A stretch of DNA of 64,000 nt, from positions 1 to 64,000 of the forward strand of contig CAYVRN010000003.1 in assembly GCA_964453855.1 (NCBI GenBank), in the 5' to 3' direction. Made by a program: the position numbers and the translations under genes. The notes below the pieces were generated by a model. The model worked only from the letters and a program-made list of their open reading frames with translations, searched no databases and had not been told where the DNA came from. Positions 8,325 through 16,569 of this stretch are shown here, piece after piece. Source of the stretch: JASMHC01 sp964453855 (lineage in GTDB: Bacteria; Pseudomonadota; Alphaproteobacteria; Rhodobacterales; Rhodobacteraceae). Numbering within the stretch: the first letter of the stretch is position 1; every line of letters starts with the position of its first letter.

Positions 8325-10874
8325 CTATAAGAGGTGGTTTGGTGGGGCAATCCAGCAACTGATCATCTCGTCCAACCGTTTTAATTCGACGGGTTTCGAA
8401 AGATAATCTGACATCCCTGCCGCAAAGCTTTTGCGATCTTCGCCCTGCAGTGCGTTTGCAGTGATCGCCACAATCGGGGTTTGTGAAGCTTGCCTTGCAC
8501 GCTCCTCGGCCCGAATTTTTGCGGTCATTTCAAAACCGTCCATAACTGGCATGTGGCAATCTGCAAGGACCAAATCATAAGTGCCAGCCCTCCAAGTCTT
8601 AAATCCCTGAGAGCCGTCGTTGGCAATGGTTATGTTGGTATAACCTAGCACTTGGAGCTGACGTTGGATGACTTTTTGGTTCACCAAATTATCTTCGACA
8701 AGAAGGATTGGGTTATCCTTGAGACGCGGCTTCTCGAATTGAGCCGGAGTTTGCGAACTTGTGTTCGGCGCTTCTTGAACTGACAAACCAGAAAACTTCG
8801 CGATTGACGCCAGCATGTCGGATATCTTCAATGGATATTTTCGCAGGATATGAGTTTTTTCGTCCTCCAGCGCCGCATGCTCTGTGACGTTTTTCAGAAA
8901 CACAATGCACTTTCGGGCAGGGTCACTGACGCGTAAAGCTCCCATACTTTCCAGTGTTTCTTCATCGGTTTCACAGGAAATTAAGGAAATTTGCGCGTTG
9001 TTATTGTCGCCAGATAGGATCTTGTCAGCCGCAGCGACCGTCCGACACGCTGTATGCGCCATGCCTTTGATATCCAGGATATTCTGCCATGTGCGAGTGG
9101 TCGGATGCTCGTTTTGCAAGGACAAGACTTTGAGGCCGGCTAGATCAACTGCATGGATTTCACCCGTCAGGGGGCGGAGTGGCAGGCTTAGCGTAAAGTT
9201 ACTGCCTTGGCCCAACGCGCTCTCAACCGAAAGCTCACCGCCCATTAGGTCAGCCAGACTTTTTGATATTGCCAGTCCCAGTCCTGTGCCACCAAACCTG
9301 CGCGTTGTGTTTTCCTCGGCTTGCGTAAACGGCCGGAACAATCGAGATTGAACCTCTTTTGTCATTCCTATTCCGTTGTCTTTTACGCAAATTTCCAAAT
9401 GTGAATTGTCGGTTTGTTTTACGCTCAGAATGACTTTGCCTGTTTTCCCGTCATTTTTTGCTGAAGCTGAGAATTTGATGCCGTTCGAGACCAAATTGTT
9501 TAGGATTTGTTTAAGCCGAATTGAATCAGCCTCAACCCACTCGGGGACATCGGTGTCAAGATGCAGCGACAGAAATACATCCCTGTCCTGCGCGAAGACG
9601 TTATATGTCTCTATGACATCGTCCAAAAGGGGTATTAGAGCAACTGGGTGTTCTTCCCGGTTGAGGTGGCCAGCCTCGATTTTCGAGGTGTCCAGAATGT
9701 CATCGATAATGCGCATCAGGCTGGACGACGATTCCTGAATTGTATTGATCATCTGTTTCGATGACGGCGGTAGGTCTTGGATTGAAAGCAACTCGACCAT
9801 GCCCAAAATACCATTCATTTTAGTGCGGATTTCGTGGCTCATGTTTGCCAGAAACTCTGACTTTGCACGGCTCGCGGCAACAGCTCTTTCTTTTTCCTGA
9901 ATAAGGGTCGTACGGTGCGTGATATCAAGGTGGGTTCCTACCAGCCTTTTCTCACCCGCGCTGTTTTCAAGGAAATGTGCACGGGATAAGATGTTGACCC
10001 ATTCCCCGTTTTTATGGTGCATGCGGAATTCAGTATCAAAAGCGTCACTTTCCCCTTTCAGGTATGCCTCGACTTCGTTTAACACGCGCTCTCGGTCGTC
10101 GGGATGAACCAGCCTTTCCCAAGTACCAAGAACTTGTTCCAATTCATCCTGGCGGTAGCCCAACATTTCGCACCAGCGAGGAGAGTAGTAGACATGGTTA
10201 TTGGTCATATCCCAATCCCAAAGTCCGTCATTGGCCCCTTGGAATGCTAAAGACAGGCGCTCCTCGGCGCGTTTGCATGCATCAAGATCTTCACGCGCTC
10301 GACCTAGCATAGTGAACAAAGCATTATTCAGGGCATGCAGGCTGAACAGTGACATCACCATCGCGAACAGCAAGACCAAGCCTTGATTGATCCAAGATGC
10401 GGGCTGCGTAATGAGAAGATTTGTATCTACAGGTGCGGAAAGTGTGCCGTTGACGAACAACAGCCCAGCGGAACCAAACAAGACCACTACAACCACGAAA
10501 ATTATCGTTGCAAAGCGCGGCCCTGCAAATATCAACGCAATTGAGGGTAGTACCCCAAGTAATGCGCTGTTGGCATATATCCCAAATTGAAAGAGATTGG
10601 CGGCTGATAACAAAAGAATTGCCGAAAGAAGAATAAGACCAAGGTGCGCGGTGGAGAGGCGTTTTTGAAAAGTGTAAACAACAACGCCAAGATAGGCGAC
10701 AGCCACTTGGACAATCATGGCATTGGTAAAGCCGTTTTCAACATAAGCCAGATATATTGCGGCATAAAAGAAAACCCCCGCCAATGCAGCAAGAGTGACC
10801 ACATGAAGCAAAAACTTTCGGCGGACCGGTTCAAGAAAAATCGTCAGATCGTTTTTGTCGTTCACGTCAGTCAC
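8325..10874 (-). CDS. Membrane hybrid sensor histidine kinase (PAS-HisKA-HATPase-pseudoREC-REC)
   Basis: An 849-residue hybrid kinase. Residues 20-190 hold about six membrane spans and no large periplasmic domain. A PAS domain (about 205-330) includes NDGLWDWDM and LVHPDDRERV. The HisKA box has His347 in NMSHEIRTKMNG, with Lys where almost all homologues have Pro. The ATPase domain has DNGIGM and GGTGLGLAIS. A degenerate receiver-like stretch lacking an obvious phospho-Asp precedes a true C-terminal receiver with Asp772 in VLADCHMPVMDG and KPVE. The start is a GTG with a weak ribosome site and an in-frame TAG just upstream, so the exact N-terminus is uncertain. There is no Hpt domain and no cognate regulator nearby. 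The signal is unknown. Confidence 0.85.
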   Translation of the reverse strand: MTDVNDKNDLTIFLEPVRRKFLLHVVTLAALAGVFFYAAIYLAYVENGFTNAMIVQVAVAYLGVVVYTFQKRLSTAHLGLILLSAILLLSAANLFQFGIYANSALLGVLPSIALIFAGPRFATIIFVVVVVLFGSAGLLFVNGTLSAPVDTNLLITQPASWINQGLVLLFAMVMSLFSLHALNNALFTMLGRAREDLDACKRAEERLSLAFQGANDGLWDWDMTNNHVYYSPRWCEMLGYRQDELEQVLGTWERLVHPDDRERVLNEVEAYLKGESDAFDTEFRMHHKNGEWVNILSRAHFLENSAGEKRLVGTHLDITHRTTLIQEKERAVAASRAKSEFLANMSHEIRTKMNGILGMVELLSIQDLPPSSKQMINTIQESSSSLMRIIDDILDTSKIEAGHLNREEHPVALIPLLDDVIETYNVFAQDRDVFLSLHLDTDVPEWVEADSIRLKQILNNLVSNGIKFSASAKNDGKTGKVILSVKQTDNSHLEICVKDNGIGMTKEVQSRLFRPFTQAEENTTRRFGGTGLGLAISKSLADLMGGELSVESALGQGSNFTLSLPLRPLTGEIHAVDLAGLKVLSLQNEHPTTRTWQNILDIKGMAHTACRTVAAADKILSGDNNNAQISLISCETDEETLESMGALRVSDPARKCIVFLKNVTEHAALEDEKTHILRKYPLKISDMLASIAKFSGLSVQEAPNTSSQTPAQFEKPRLKDNPILLVEDNLVNQKVIQRQLQVLGYTNITIANDGSQGFKTWRAGTYDLVLADCHMPVMDGFEMTAKIRAEERARQASQTPIVAITANALQGEDRKSFAAGMSDYLSKPVELKRLDEMISCWIAPPNHLL

Positions 10875-10987
10875 ACCGAATTGCGTATACTAAACCCTAG
10901 CGTTCAATTGATATTGCATGCAATGATCAGACCAGCCAGATGTAATCTTAACGCAAAATGGTGTGACTTATTATTAGCGTGAAACCT

Positions 10988-12064
10988 TTAGGTTTCGTAG
11001 TCCACAATGACAGATTTTGTAATTGGATAGGACTGGCAAGACAGGACATATCCTTTTTCGACCTCATAGTCTTCGAGACCGTGGTTAGTGATCATCTCGA
11101 CTTCACCTTCCAGAACGCGACACTTGCAGGTCGAGCATACACCGGCTTTGCAGGCATGCGGCGCATCCATGCTGTTTTCCAATGCGGCCTCCAGAATGGT
11201 TTGGCCGCGCTTCATTTCAAAACTACGGCTTTCCCCATCAAGTTTAACAACGATGTCCGTGCTGTCGCCTGACTGAGCCGCGTTTTTGGAAATGGCGCGT
11301 TTTTTTGCACGTCCGGTCTGTGCAGAGGCAAATAATTCAAACTTGATCTGCTCTTTGGTGAGACCGTGTTTGGTCAGCGCATCTCGGATACCCAGCATCA
11401 TTGGCTCGGGGCCGCAGATCAATGCAAGATCAATGGATTTGATATCGATCCAGCCTTCGAACAGTTGGTCACATTTCTCTGGTGTAACTAGGCCGGTAAA
11501 TAGATCGATGTCCTGTGCATCCTGCTCAAGGATGTGGATGATCGAAAGTCGCCCCATGTATTTGCTTTTCAGGTCTTCCAGCTGCTCGCGAAACATGATC
11601 GAGGCGACATTTTTATTCGCATAAACCAAGGTGAACTGAGAAAGAGGTTCACGCACCAAAACGGTTCTTATGATCGATAGAACCGGCGTAATCCCGGAGC
11701 CTCCGGCAAAACCAAGATAGTTCTTGGACTTCTCTGGCTCGATCGGCGTCACGAAGGTGCCCATTGGCGGCATTGCTTCAACCGTATCGCCAGCTTTCAA
11801 TTCTTCATTTACCCAAGTCGAATAGGCGCCGCCTTCAACACGTTTTATTCCCACTTGAAGCAGCCCATCGTCCTTACCGGCGCAAATCGAGTACGAGCGG
11901 CGCAATTCTTCACCGTCGAATTCGCGGCGGAAGGTCAGGTATTGGCCCTGCTTGAAGTTCATGAAAAGTTCGCTGTCGTCAGAAGACGGAGTTAGCGTAA
12001 GGATCACCGCATCGCGGATTGTTTTGTTCACGTCTGTGACGGTCAGAGTATGGAAACGCGACAT
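10988..12064 (-). CDS. paaE: PaaE, reductase subunit of the phenylacetyl-CoA epoxidase
   Basis: A 358-residue reductase that passes electrons from NADPH through FAD and a plant-type [2Fe-2S] centre to the PaaA di-iron site. Visible in order are the FAD-binding RRSYSIC, the nucleotide-binding region GFAGGSGITPVLSIIRTVL and LICGPEPMM, and the C-terminal ferredoxin domain with CKAGVCSTCKCRV and a distal Cys in LSCQSYP. The ATG at 12064 has GAGGA upstream; the 423-residue ORF starting at 12259 overlaps paaD and is rejected. It is the last gene of the paaJABCDE unit. Confidence 0.95.
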   Translation of the reverse strand: MSRFHTLTVTDVNKTIRDAVILTLTPSSDDSELFMNFKQGQYLTFRREFDGEELRRSYSICAGKDDGLLQVGIKRVEGGAYSTWVNEELKAGDTVEAMPPMGTFVTPIEPEKSKNYLGFAGGSGITPVLSIIRTVLVREPLSQFTLVYANKNVASIMFREQLEDLKSKYMGRLSIIHILEQDAQDIDLFTGLVTPEKCDQLFEGWIDIKSIDLALICGPEPMMLGIRDALTKHGLTKEQIKFELFASAQTGRAKKRAISKNAAQSGDSTDIVVKLDGESRSFEMKRGQTILEAALENSMDAPHACKAGVCSTCKCRVLEGEVEMITNHGLEDYEVEKGYVLSCQSYPITKSVIVDYET

Positions 12065-12074
12065 TGGGTTCCTC

Positions 12075-12536
12075 TTAGATACATTTAAAATAGTCGAAGG
12101 GCTCAAGGCACTCTTTGCAACGCCAATGGGCTTTGCAGGGCGTCGATCCGAACTGGCTGATTTTTTCAAGATGAGAGCCGCCGCAATGCGGGCATCGTTG
12201 CGGGCCACCGGAAGGTTGTGGTGGGGCGATGCCGTACTGTTCCAGCTTCGCCTTGCCACTTTCGGTCAGCCAATCGGTGGTCCACGCAGGAGACAGCTGA
12301 CGCTTGAGTTTCAGCTTTTCGATACCGTTGTTCCGTAGTGCTGTTTCGATCTCCATATTGATCAGGCTGGTCGCTGGGCAACCGGAGTAGGTTGGGGTGA
12401 CGGTGACCTCTAGCGTGTCACCATTCCAACCAACATTCCGAATAATGCCTAGATCGACTAACGATATCACGGGGATCTCTGGGTCTGGTACGGCTTCTAG
12501 CCAATCCCAAACTTGCTCCACGGAAACATTGGTCAT
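12075..12536 (-). CDS. paaD: PaaD, epoxidase maturation protein (DUF59/MIP18 family)
   Basis: A 153-residue protein. The N-terminal DUF59 domain starts EQVWDWLEAVPDPEIPVISL and contains the family YSGCPAT motif. A C-terminal zinc-ribbon-like tail carries CPHCGG and, further on, CKAHWRCKECLEPFDYFKC. PaaD is needed for activity of the PaaABCE epoxidase and is thought to help assemble its metal or Fe-S centres. It sits between paaC and paaE with gaps of 1 and 10 bases, in the usual order. Confidence 0.93.
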   Translation of the reverse strand: MTNVSVEQVWDWLEAVPDPEIPVISLVDLGIIRNVGWNGDTLEVTVTPTYSGCPATSLINMEIETALRNNGIEKLKLKRQLSPAWTTDWLTESGKAKLEQYGIAPPQPSGGPQRCPHCGGSHLEKISQFGSTPCKAHWRCKECLEPFDYFKCI

Positions 12537-12537
12537 C

Positions 12538-13299
12538 TTACCACGTTGCCCCAGGATAGGCGCGCTGCAGCCATTGCATTTCAGTTAGCATATGTCCCAA
12601 GTGCTCAGTGTGGCACACGCCATTACGGCCGCCCTTATGAAAGAACAGATCCTGTGGGATATCCAATGTAGCTTCGTTTAGAACCCGAGTGACAAGATCA
12701 TAGAATTCGTCTTTCAAAGATTCCGGATGAACGGCTACTCCCGCTTCGGCCAAGATATCATCTGCTTCGTCCGTGGCAAAAATTTCACCAACATACGGCC
12801 AGAGATATTCCAAAGCCTTTTGCATGCGCGCGTGGCTTTCTTCGGTTCCATCGCCCAAACCCACTACAGTGTCTGCCGAGCGTTCAACGTGGTAAGCAGC
12901 TTCTTTCGAGGCTTTTTCAGCTATGGCTGCGACCCGTTCATCGGACGATTTCGCCAAACGCGGCAGATAAATCGACTGCCATGCATCAAACAGGAACTGG
13001 CGCATCAAAGTCCGGCCAAAGTCGCCGTTCGGCAATTCGACCAAAAGCAGATTGCGAAAATCCCACGCATCTCGCAGAAAAGCCAGATTATCGGCTGTTT
13101 TGCCTTCTTCCTGAACTTCAGCAGCTAAACCCAGCCAAAACTGGGTCTGACCAATTAGGTCAAGCGCTGTGTTCGCCAGGGCGATGTCTTCTTCTAGTAC
13201 CGGTGCGTGGCCACACCATTCGGAAACGCGATGCCCTAAAACCAAGGTGTTATCACCCATTCTTAAAGCAAAACGCTCGAGCGCTTCTTTAAGGTCCAT
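12538..13299 (-). CDS. paaC: PaaC, structural subunit of the phenylacetyl-CoA epoxidase
   Basis: A 253-residue ferritin-like subunit that pairs with PaaA in the ring 1,2-epoxidase but is catalytically inactive in known complexes. It shows the family segments RMGDNTLVLGHRVSEWCGHA, NLLLVELPNGDFGRTLMRQF and the C-terminal HTEHLGHMLTEMQWLQRAYP. Its ATG at 13299 overlaps the paaB stop codon by one base (TAATG), indicating translational coupling that would balance subunit amounts. Confidence 0.95.
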   Translation of the reverse strand: MDLKEALERFALRMGDNTLVLGHRVSEWCGHAPVLEEDIALANTALDLIGQTQFWLGLAAEVQEEGKTADNLAFLRDAWDFRNLLLVELPNGDFGRTLMRQFLFDAWQSIYLPRLAKSSDERVAAIAEKASKEAAYHVERSADTVVGLGDGTEESHARMQKALEYLWPYVGEIFATDEADDILAEAGVAVHPESLKDEFYDLVTRVLNEATLDIPQDLFFHKGGRNGVCHTEHLGHMLTEMQWLQRAYPGATW

Positions 13300-13583
13300 T
13301 ACATCGCCCCCACTTCGTCAGGGATGTTGAAGAATGTGGGGTGGCGATAGACCTTGCTGTTTGACGGATCATACAGCGGACCTTTCGCATCTGGATCGCT
13401 CGCTGCAATATTCTTGGCTTCAATCACCCAGATCGAAACACCTTCATTGCGACGCGTGTAAACGTCTCGGGCATTCTTGATCGCCATTTCGGCATCCGGC
13501 GCATGAAGCGAGCCGACGTGACGATGGCTCATACCATGCTGACCGCGGATAAAGATTTCCCAAAGGGGCCATTCATTGCTCAT
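13299..13583 (-). CDS. paaB: PaaB, small subunit of the phenylacetyl-CoA epoxidase
   Basis: A 94-residue subunit with the full PaaB signature: WPLWEIFIRGQHGMSHRHVG, GSLHAPDAEMAIKNARDVY and WVIEAKNI, and a C-terminus with DPSNSKVYRHPTFF. PaaB bridges PaaAC heterodimers in the assembled epoxidase and has no catalytic residues. It lies 12 bases after paaA and overlaps paaC by one base. Confidence 0.95.
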   Translation of the reverse strand: MSNEWPLWEIFIRGQHGMSHRHVGSLHAPDAEMAIKNARDVYTRRNEGVSIWVIEAKNIAASDPDAKGPLYDPSNSKVYRHPTFFNIPDEVGAM

Positions 13584-13595
13584 ATCAGTCTCTCC

Positions 13596-14588
13596 TTATT
13601 CTGCTGCCACTTTACGAGCCGCTTTTTTACGGGCGTGCTCCAGAAGACCGTCACGCACCCAAGCGCCGTCTTCCCATGCTTTCACGCGGGCATTCATTCG
13701 ATCGACGTTGCAGGGGCCTTTGCCCTTAAGCACAGCGAAGAATTCGGACCAGTCTGGGTCCGAGAAGTCATAATGGCCGCGCTCTTCATTCCATTTGATG
13801 TTGGCGTCAGGCAGATCGAGACCCAGGTATTCGATTTGCGGCACAGTCTGATCCACGAATTGCTGACGCAGTTCATCGTTGGATTTGATTTTGATTTTCC
13901 AGGCCATCGATTGTTCCGAATGAACGCTTTCACTGTCCGATGGGCCAAACATCATTAGGGCAGGGTACCACAGGCGATTTACAGCATCCTGTGCCTGTTT
14001 CTTTTGCTCAGGCGTGCCAAAGGCCATAGCCATGATCGCGCTGTATCCTTGACGCGCGTGGAAGCTTTCTTCCTTGCAGATGCGGATCATCGCTCGGCTG
14101 TATGGGCCATAAGACGTGCGCTGAAGAGCCACTTGGTTGATGATTGCGGCCCCGTCAACCAGCCAACCGACTGCACCGATGTCGGCCCAGTTCAGAGTCG
14201 GATAATTGAAGATTGATGAGTACTTCATGCGTCCTTCGTGCAGACGACGGATCAGTTCATCGCGGCTTACGCCCAAAGTTTCGGCGGCCGAGTAGAGATA
14301 CAGACCATGACCCGCTTCGTCTTGGACCTTGGCCAATAGGATCGCTTTGCGTTCGAGTGTCGGCGCACGAGTTATCCAGTTGCCTTCTGGCAATTGTCCG
14401 ACGACTTCAGAGTGTGCGTGCTGACCGATTTGGCGGATCAGGGTTGCGCGGTAGTCATCGGGCATCCAGTCGCGGGGCTCAATCTTAATATCGCGGTCAA
14501 TCTTGTCCTGAAAAACCCGCTCTTCTTCGGTCATGTCTTCAACGGCTTTTACCCCTGATGACGCTGTTTTTACCATTTGCGCATACAT
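13596..14588 (-). CDS. paaA: PaaA, catalytic di-iron subunit of the phenylacetyl-CoA epoxidase
   Basis: A 330-residue ferritin-like oxygenase subunit that inserts oxygen across C1-C2 of phenylacetyl-CoA. Candidate iron ligands are visible in AKVQDEAGHGLYLYSAAETL and CKEESFHARQGYSAIM, the two Glu/His helices of the family. The ATG at 14588 has AAGGAG six bases upstream. It follows paaJ by 12 bases and leads the paaABCDE block. Confidence 0.96.
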   Translation of the reverse strand: MYAQMVKTASSGVKAVEDMTEEERVFQDKIDRDIKIEPRDWMPDDYRATLIRQIGQHAHSEVVGQLPEGNWITRAPTLERKAILLAKVQDEAGHGLYLYSAAETLGVSRDELIRRLHEGRMKYSSIFNYPTLNWADIGAVGWLVDGAAIINQVALQRTSYGPYSRAMIRICKEESFHARQGYSAIMAMAFGTPEQKKQAQDAVNRLWYPALMMFGPSDSESVHSEQSMAWKIKIKSNDELRQQFVDQTVPQIEYLGLDLPDANIKWNEERGHYDFSDPDWSEFFAVLKGKGPCNVDRMNARVKAWEDGAWVRDGLLEHARKKAARKVAAE

Positions 14589-14600
14589 CGGCTGTTCTCC

Positions 14601-15803
14601 TTATACACGTTCCAAAATTATCGCGGTGCCCTGGCCGACACCCACACACATGGTGCACAGTGCGTAACGCCCGCCTGTGCGTTGAAGTTGATAAGCGGCG
14701 GTTAAGACCAACCGCGCGCCTGACATGCCCAAAGGGTGTCCCAGAGCAATTGCCCCGCCATTCGGGTTCACATGTGCAGCGTCGTCTGCCACGCCAAGCT
14801 CTCTAAGCGTCGCTAGGCCTTGGCTGGCAAAAGCTTCGTTTAACTCGATCACATCCATCTGTTCGATGGTCAGGCCAGCCTTGGCCAGCACTTTTCGGGT
14901 TGCCGGTACAGGTCCGATTCCCATGACCCTCGGCTCAACCCCTGCAGCTTGCATAGCGACGATGCGCGCCATCGGCTTTAATCCGTTCCTGGACATGCCT
15001 TCTTCGGACGCCAACAGGATGGCCGCAGCGCCATCGTTCACACCCGAGGCATTCCCTGCGGTCACACTAAGCTCCGGTCCATTCACGCCGCGCAACTTTG
15101 CAAGCATAGTCGCATCGGTTCCGGGGCGCGGATGTTCGTCTGCGTCAACGATAATTGGGTCCGCTTTGCGCTGTGGCACACTGACTGCAGTGATTTCGTC
15201 CGAAAAAAGTCCAGCCTCATGGGCTGCTTTCCAACGCGCCTGGGAACGGGCTGCGAATGCGTCCTGATCTTCGCGACTGATGTTGTAATCTGCGGCCACG
15301 TTATCAGCCGTTTGTGGCATCGAATCCGTGCCATACATCTTTTCCATTGTCGGATTCACGAAGCGCCAGCCAATGGTCGTGTCGTAAACCGCATTGGATC
15401 GTGTAAATGCAGATGTCGCTTTGGGCATCACAAACGGTGCGCGGCTCATGCTTTCCACGCCGCCTGCAATCGCCAGATCGTAATCGCCCGCTTTTATTCC
15501 GCGCGAGGCCATGCCAACAGCATCCATGCCCGATGCACAAAGCCGGTTGATCGTTGTGCCCGGTACGCTGGTTGGAAGACCCGCCAGCAAAGCTGCCATG
15601 CGCGCAACATTCCGGTTGTCTTCGCCGGCCTGGTTGGCCGAGCCGTAAATCACGTCATCAATGCTGGCCCAGTCGACCTGAGGGTTTCGGTCCACCAGCG
15701 CCTTAATTGGCAGGGCCGCCAAATCATCTGCACGAATTGAAGATAAGGCGCCTCCGTAGCGTCCGATGGGCGTGCGCGTGGCGTCGCAAATGAATGCATG
15801 CAT
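14601..15803 (-). CDS. paaJ: PaaJ, 3-oxoadipyl-CoA / 3-oxo-5,6-dehydrosuberyl-CoA thiolase
   Basis: A 400-residue thiolase. Catalytic residues are visible: the nucleophilic Cys in NRLCASGMDAVGMAS, the His in GHPLGMSGARLVL, and the second Cys in CTMCVGVGQG. The start AFICDATRTPIGRYGGAL is typical of PaaJ/PcaF. It removes acetyl-CoA twice late in the phenylacetate pathway; related PcaF proteins act in the beta-ketoadipate pathway, but position at the head of paaABCDE favours PaaJ. The ATG at 15803 is preceded by AAGGAA. A PaaR-type operator lies 18 bases upstream. Confidence 0.92.
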   Translation of the reverse strand: MHAFICDATRTPIGRYGGALSSIRADDLAALPIKALVDRNPQVDWASIDDVIYGSANQAGEDNRNVARMAALLAGLPTSVPGTTINRLCASGMDAVGMASRGIKAGDYDLAIAGGVESMSRAPFVMPKATSAFTRSNAVYDTTIGWRFVNPTMEKMYGTDSMPQTADNVAADYNISREDQDAFAARSQARWKAAHEAGLFSDEITAVSVPQRKADPIIVDADEHPRPGTDATMLAKLRGVNGPELSVTAGNASGVNDGAAAILLASEEGMSRNGLKPMARIVAMQAAGVEPRVMGIGPVPATRKVLAKAGLTIEQMDVIELNEAFASQGLATLRELGVADDAAHVNPNGGAIALGHPLGMSGARLVLTAAYQLQRTGGRYALCTMCVGVGQGTAIILERV

Positions 15804-15820
15804 GATTGCTTCCTTATTCC

Positions 15821-15838
15821 TGACCGCACGGTCGGTAT
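15821..15838. promoter_or_regulatory. Probable PaaR operator before paaJABCDE
   Basis: On the minus strand this reads ATACCGACCGTGCGGTCA, with the core ACCG-tg-CGGT. It matches the site at 4522-4539 in core and flanks. It ends 18 bases before the paaJ start codon, where a bound repressor would block transcription or elongation. Confidence 0.7.
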
Positions 15839-15917
15839 AAGGTCGAAAGTTGATTCGGCGCAAGATAAATGTTACGAAAAAATAATTTTTAGCTGGATTT
15901 GGTAACGCAATACTGAC

Positions 15918-16460
15918 CTAAAGCGGCATTCCTGACAATTGGGCAACCAGTTCGGCCGTTTTGCGAACCTCGAATTTCGCCAATAACCGCGTTCGGTATA
16001 TTTCGATTGTTCGATGAGAAAGTCCGAGTTCGCGGCCAATCTCTTTGGAAGAGAGGCCCTGGCACGTCATCGCCGCCACCTGTTTTTCGCGTATTGTTAA
16101 ATTTACAACCCTGCGTGTTTCTGAAAGGTCCGAAAAGGACCAGATCGACTGTCTAAACGGGTCTTCCGGTGTGAGCGACTGTCCACGCACTCGGCACCAA
16201 AACTGCTCACCGCTTAGGCGTTTCATGATCCGCTCATCATCATAACGGCCGGTCCGTCGCATGGTTTCGACACCTACTAAGGCGATACGGTCATAATCGC
16301 TCTGTGACGGATACAATTCACGCAATGGGCGGTGGTTGTAATAATCTGTGGTCTCTCCAAACATCTCGGCAAACCGTGAGTTCACACGTTTGAGAATTCT
16401 GTTTTCCGCAAATGCCAAACCGATAGGTGCATGCATGAATGAGAGGGTTTCTATGTCCAT
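15918..16460 (-). CDS. PAS-LuxR transcriptional regulator
   Basis: A 180-residue regulator. Residues 5-110 resemble a PAS sensor domain (HAPIGLAFAENRILKRVNSR, FWCRVRGQSL, SIWSFSDLSETR). The C-terminus is a GerE/LuxR helix-turn-helix with LTIREKQVAAMTCQGLSSKE and LGLSHRTIEIYRTRLLAKF. There is no receiver and no acyl-homoserine-lactone domain, so neither phosphorelay nor quorum-signal control is indicated; the PAS domain may sense a small ligand or redox state. It is divergent from the acyl-CoA ligase at 16570 with 109 bases between them, so it probably regulates that gene and itself. Its cue is unknown. Confidence 0.82.
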   Translation of the reverse strand: MDIETLSFMHAPIGLAFAENRILKRVNSRFAEMFGETTDYYNHRPLRELYPSQSDYDRIALVGVETMRRTGRYDDERIMKRLSGEQFWCRVRGQSLTPEDPFRQSIWSFSDLSETRRVVNLTIREKQVAAMTCQGLSSKEIGRELGLSHRTIEIYRTRLLAKFEVRKTAELVAQLSGMPL

Positions 16461-16470
16461 ATTCCTGTTT

Positions 16471-16503
16471 CTACTCGAATAATGTGCGCGTGAGTAGTTC
16501 TAC
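16471..16503. promoter_or_regulatory. Inverted repeats in the PAS-LuxR / acyl-CoA ligase divergent promoter
   Basis: CTACTC at 16471-16476 and GAGTAG at 16492-16497 form an inverted repeat. A second small palindrome, GTAG-tt-CTAC, overlaps the right arm. The location between the divergent start codons suits a regulator-binding site, possibly for the PAS-LuxR protein. The arms are short and chance is possible. Confidence 0.3.
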
Positions 16504-16569
16504 GGATTGTCGCTGGGCAAAAATCCAATCAATCTGTTCCTATCATATTTGTAACGTGAGGGGGGCAGC

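Noticed and set aside
8325..10874. Hybrid kinase as dedicated phenylacetate sensor
   Set aside because: Position only; it sits with the pseudouridine synthase gene in a separate orientation block and no cognate regulator or shared promoter links it to paa genes.
10870..10967. GTCACACC / GGTGTGAC inverted pair around the kinase start
   Set aside because: 82-base spacing and one arm inside the coding start; likely chance.
10980..10996. Terminator at the end of paaE (GAAACC-ttta-GGTTTC)
   Set aside because: Six-bp AT-rich stem overlapping the stop codon with no T-run on the minus strand.
12065..12259. N-terminal extension of PaaE (65 residues)
   Set aside because: It overlaps paaD in another frame and has no similarity to PaaE; the ATG at 12064 gives the family-typical length.
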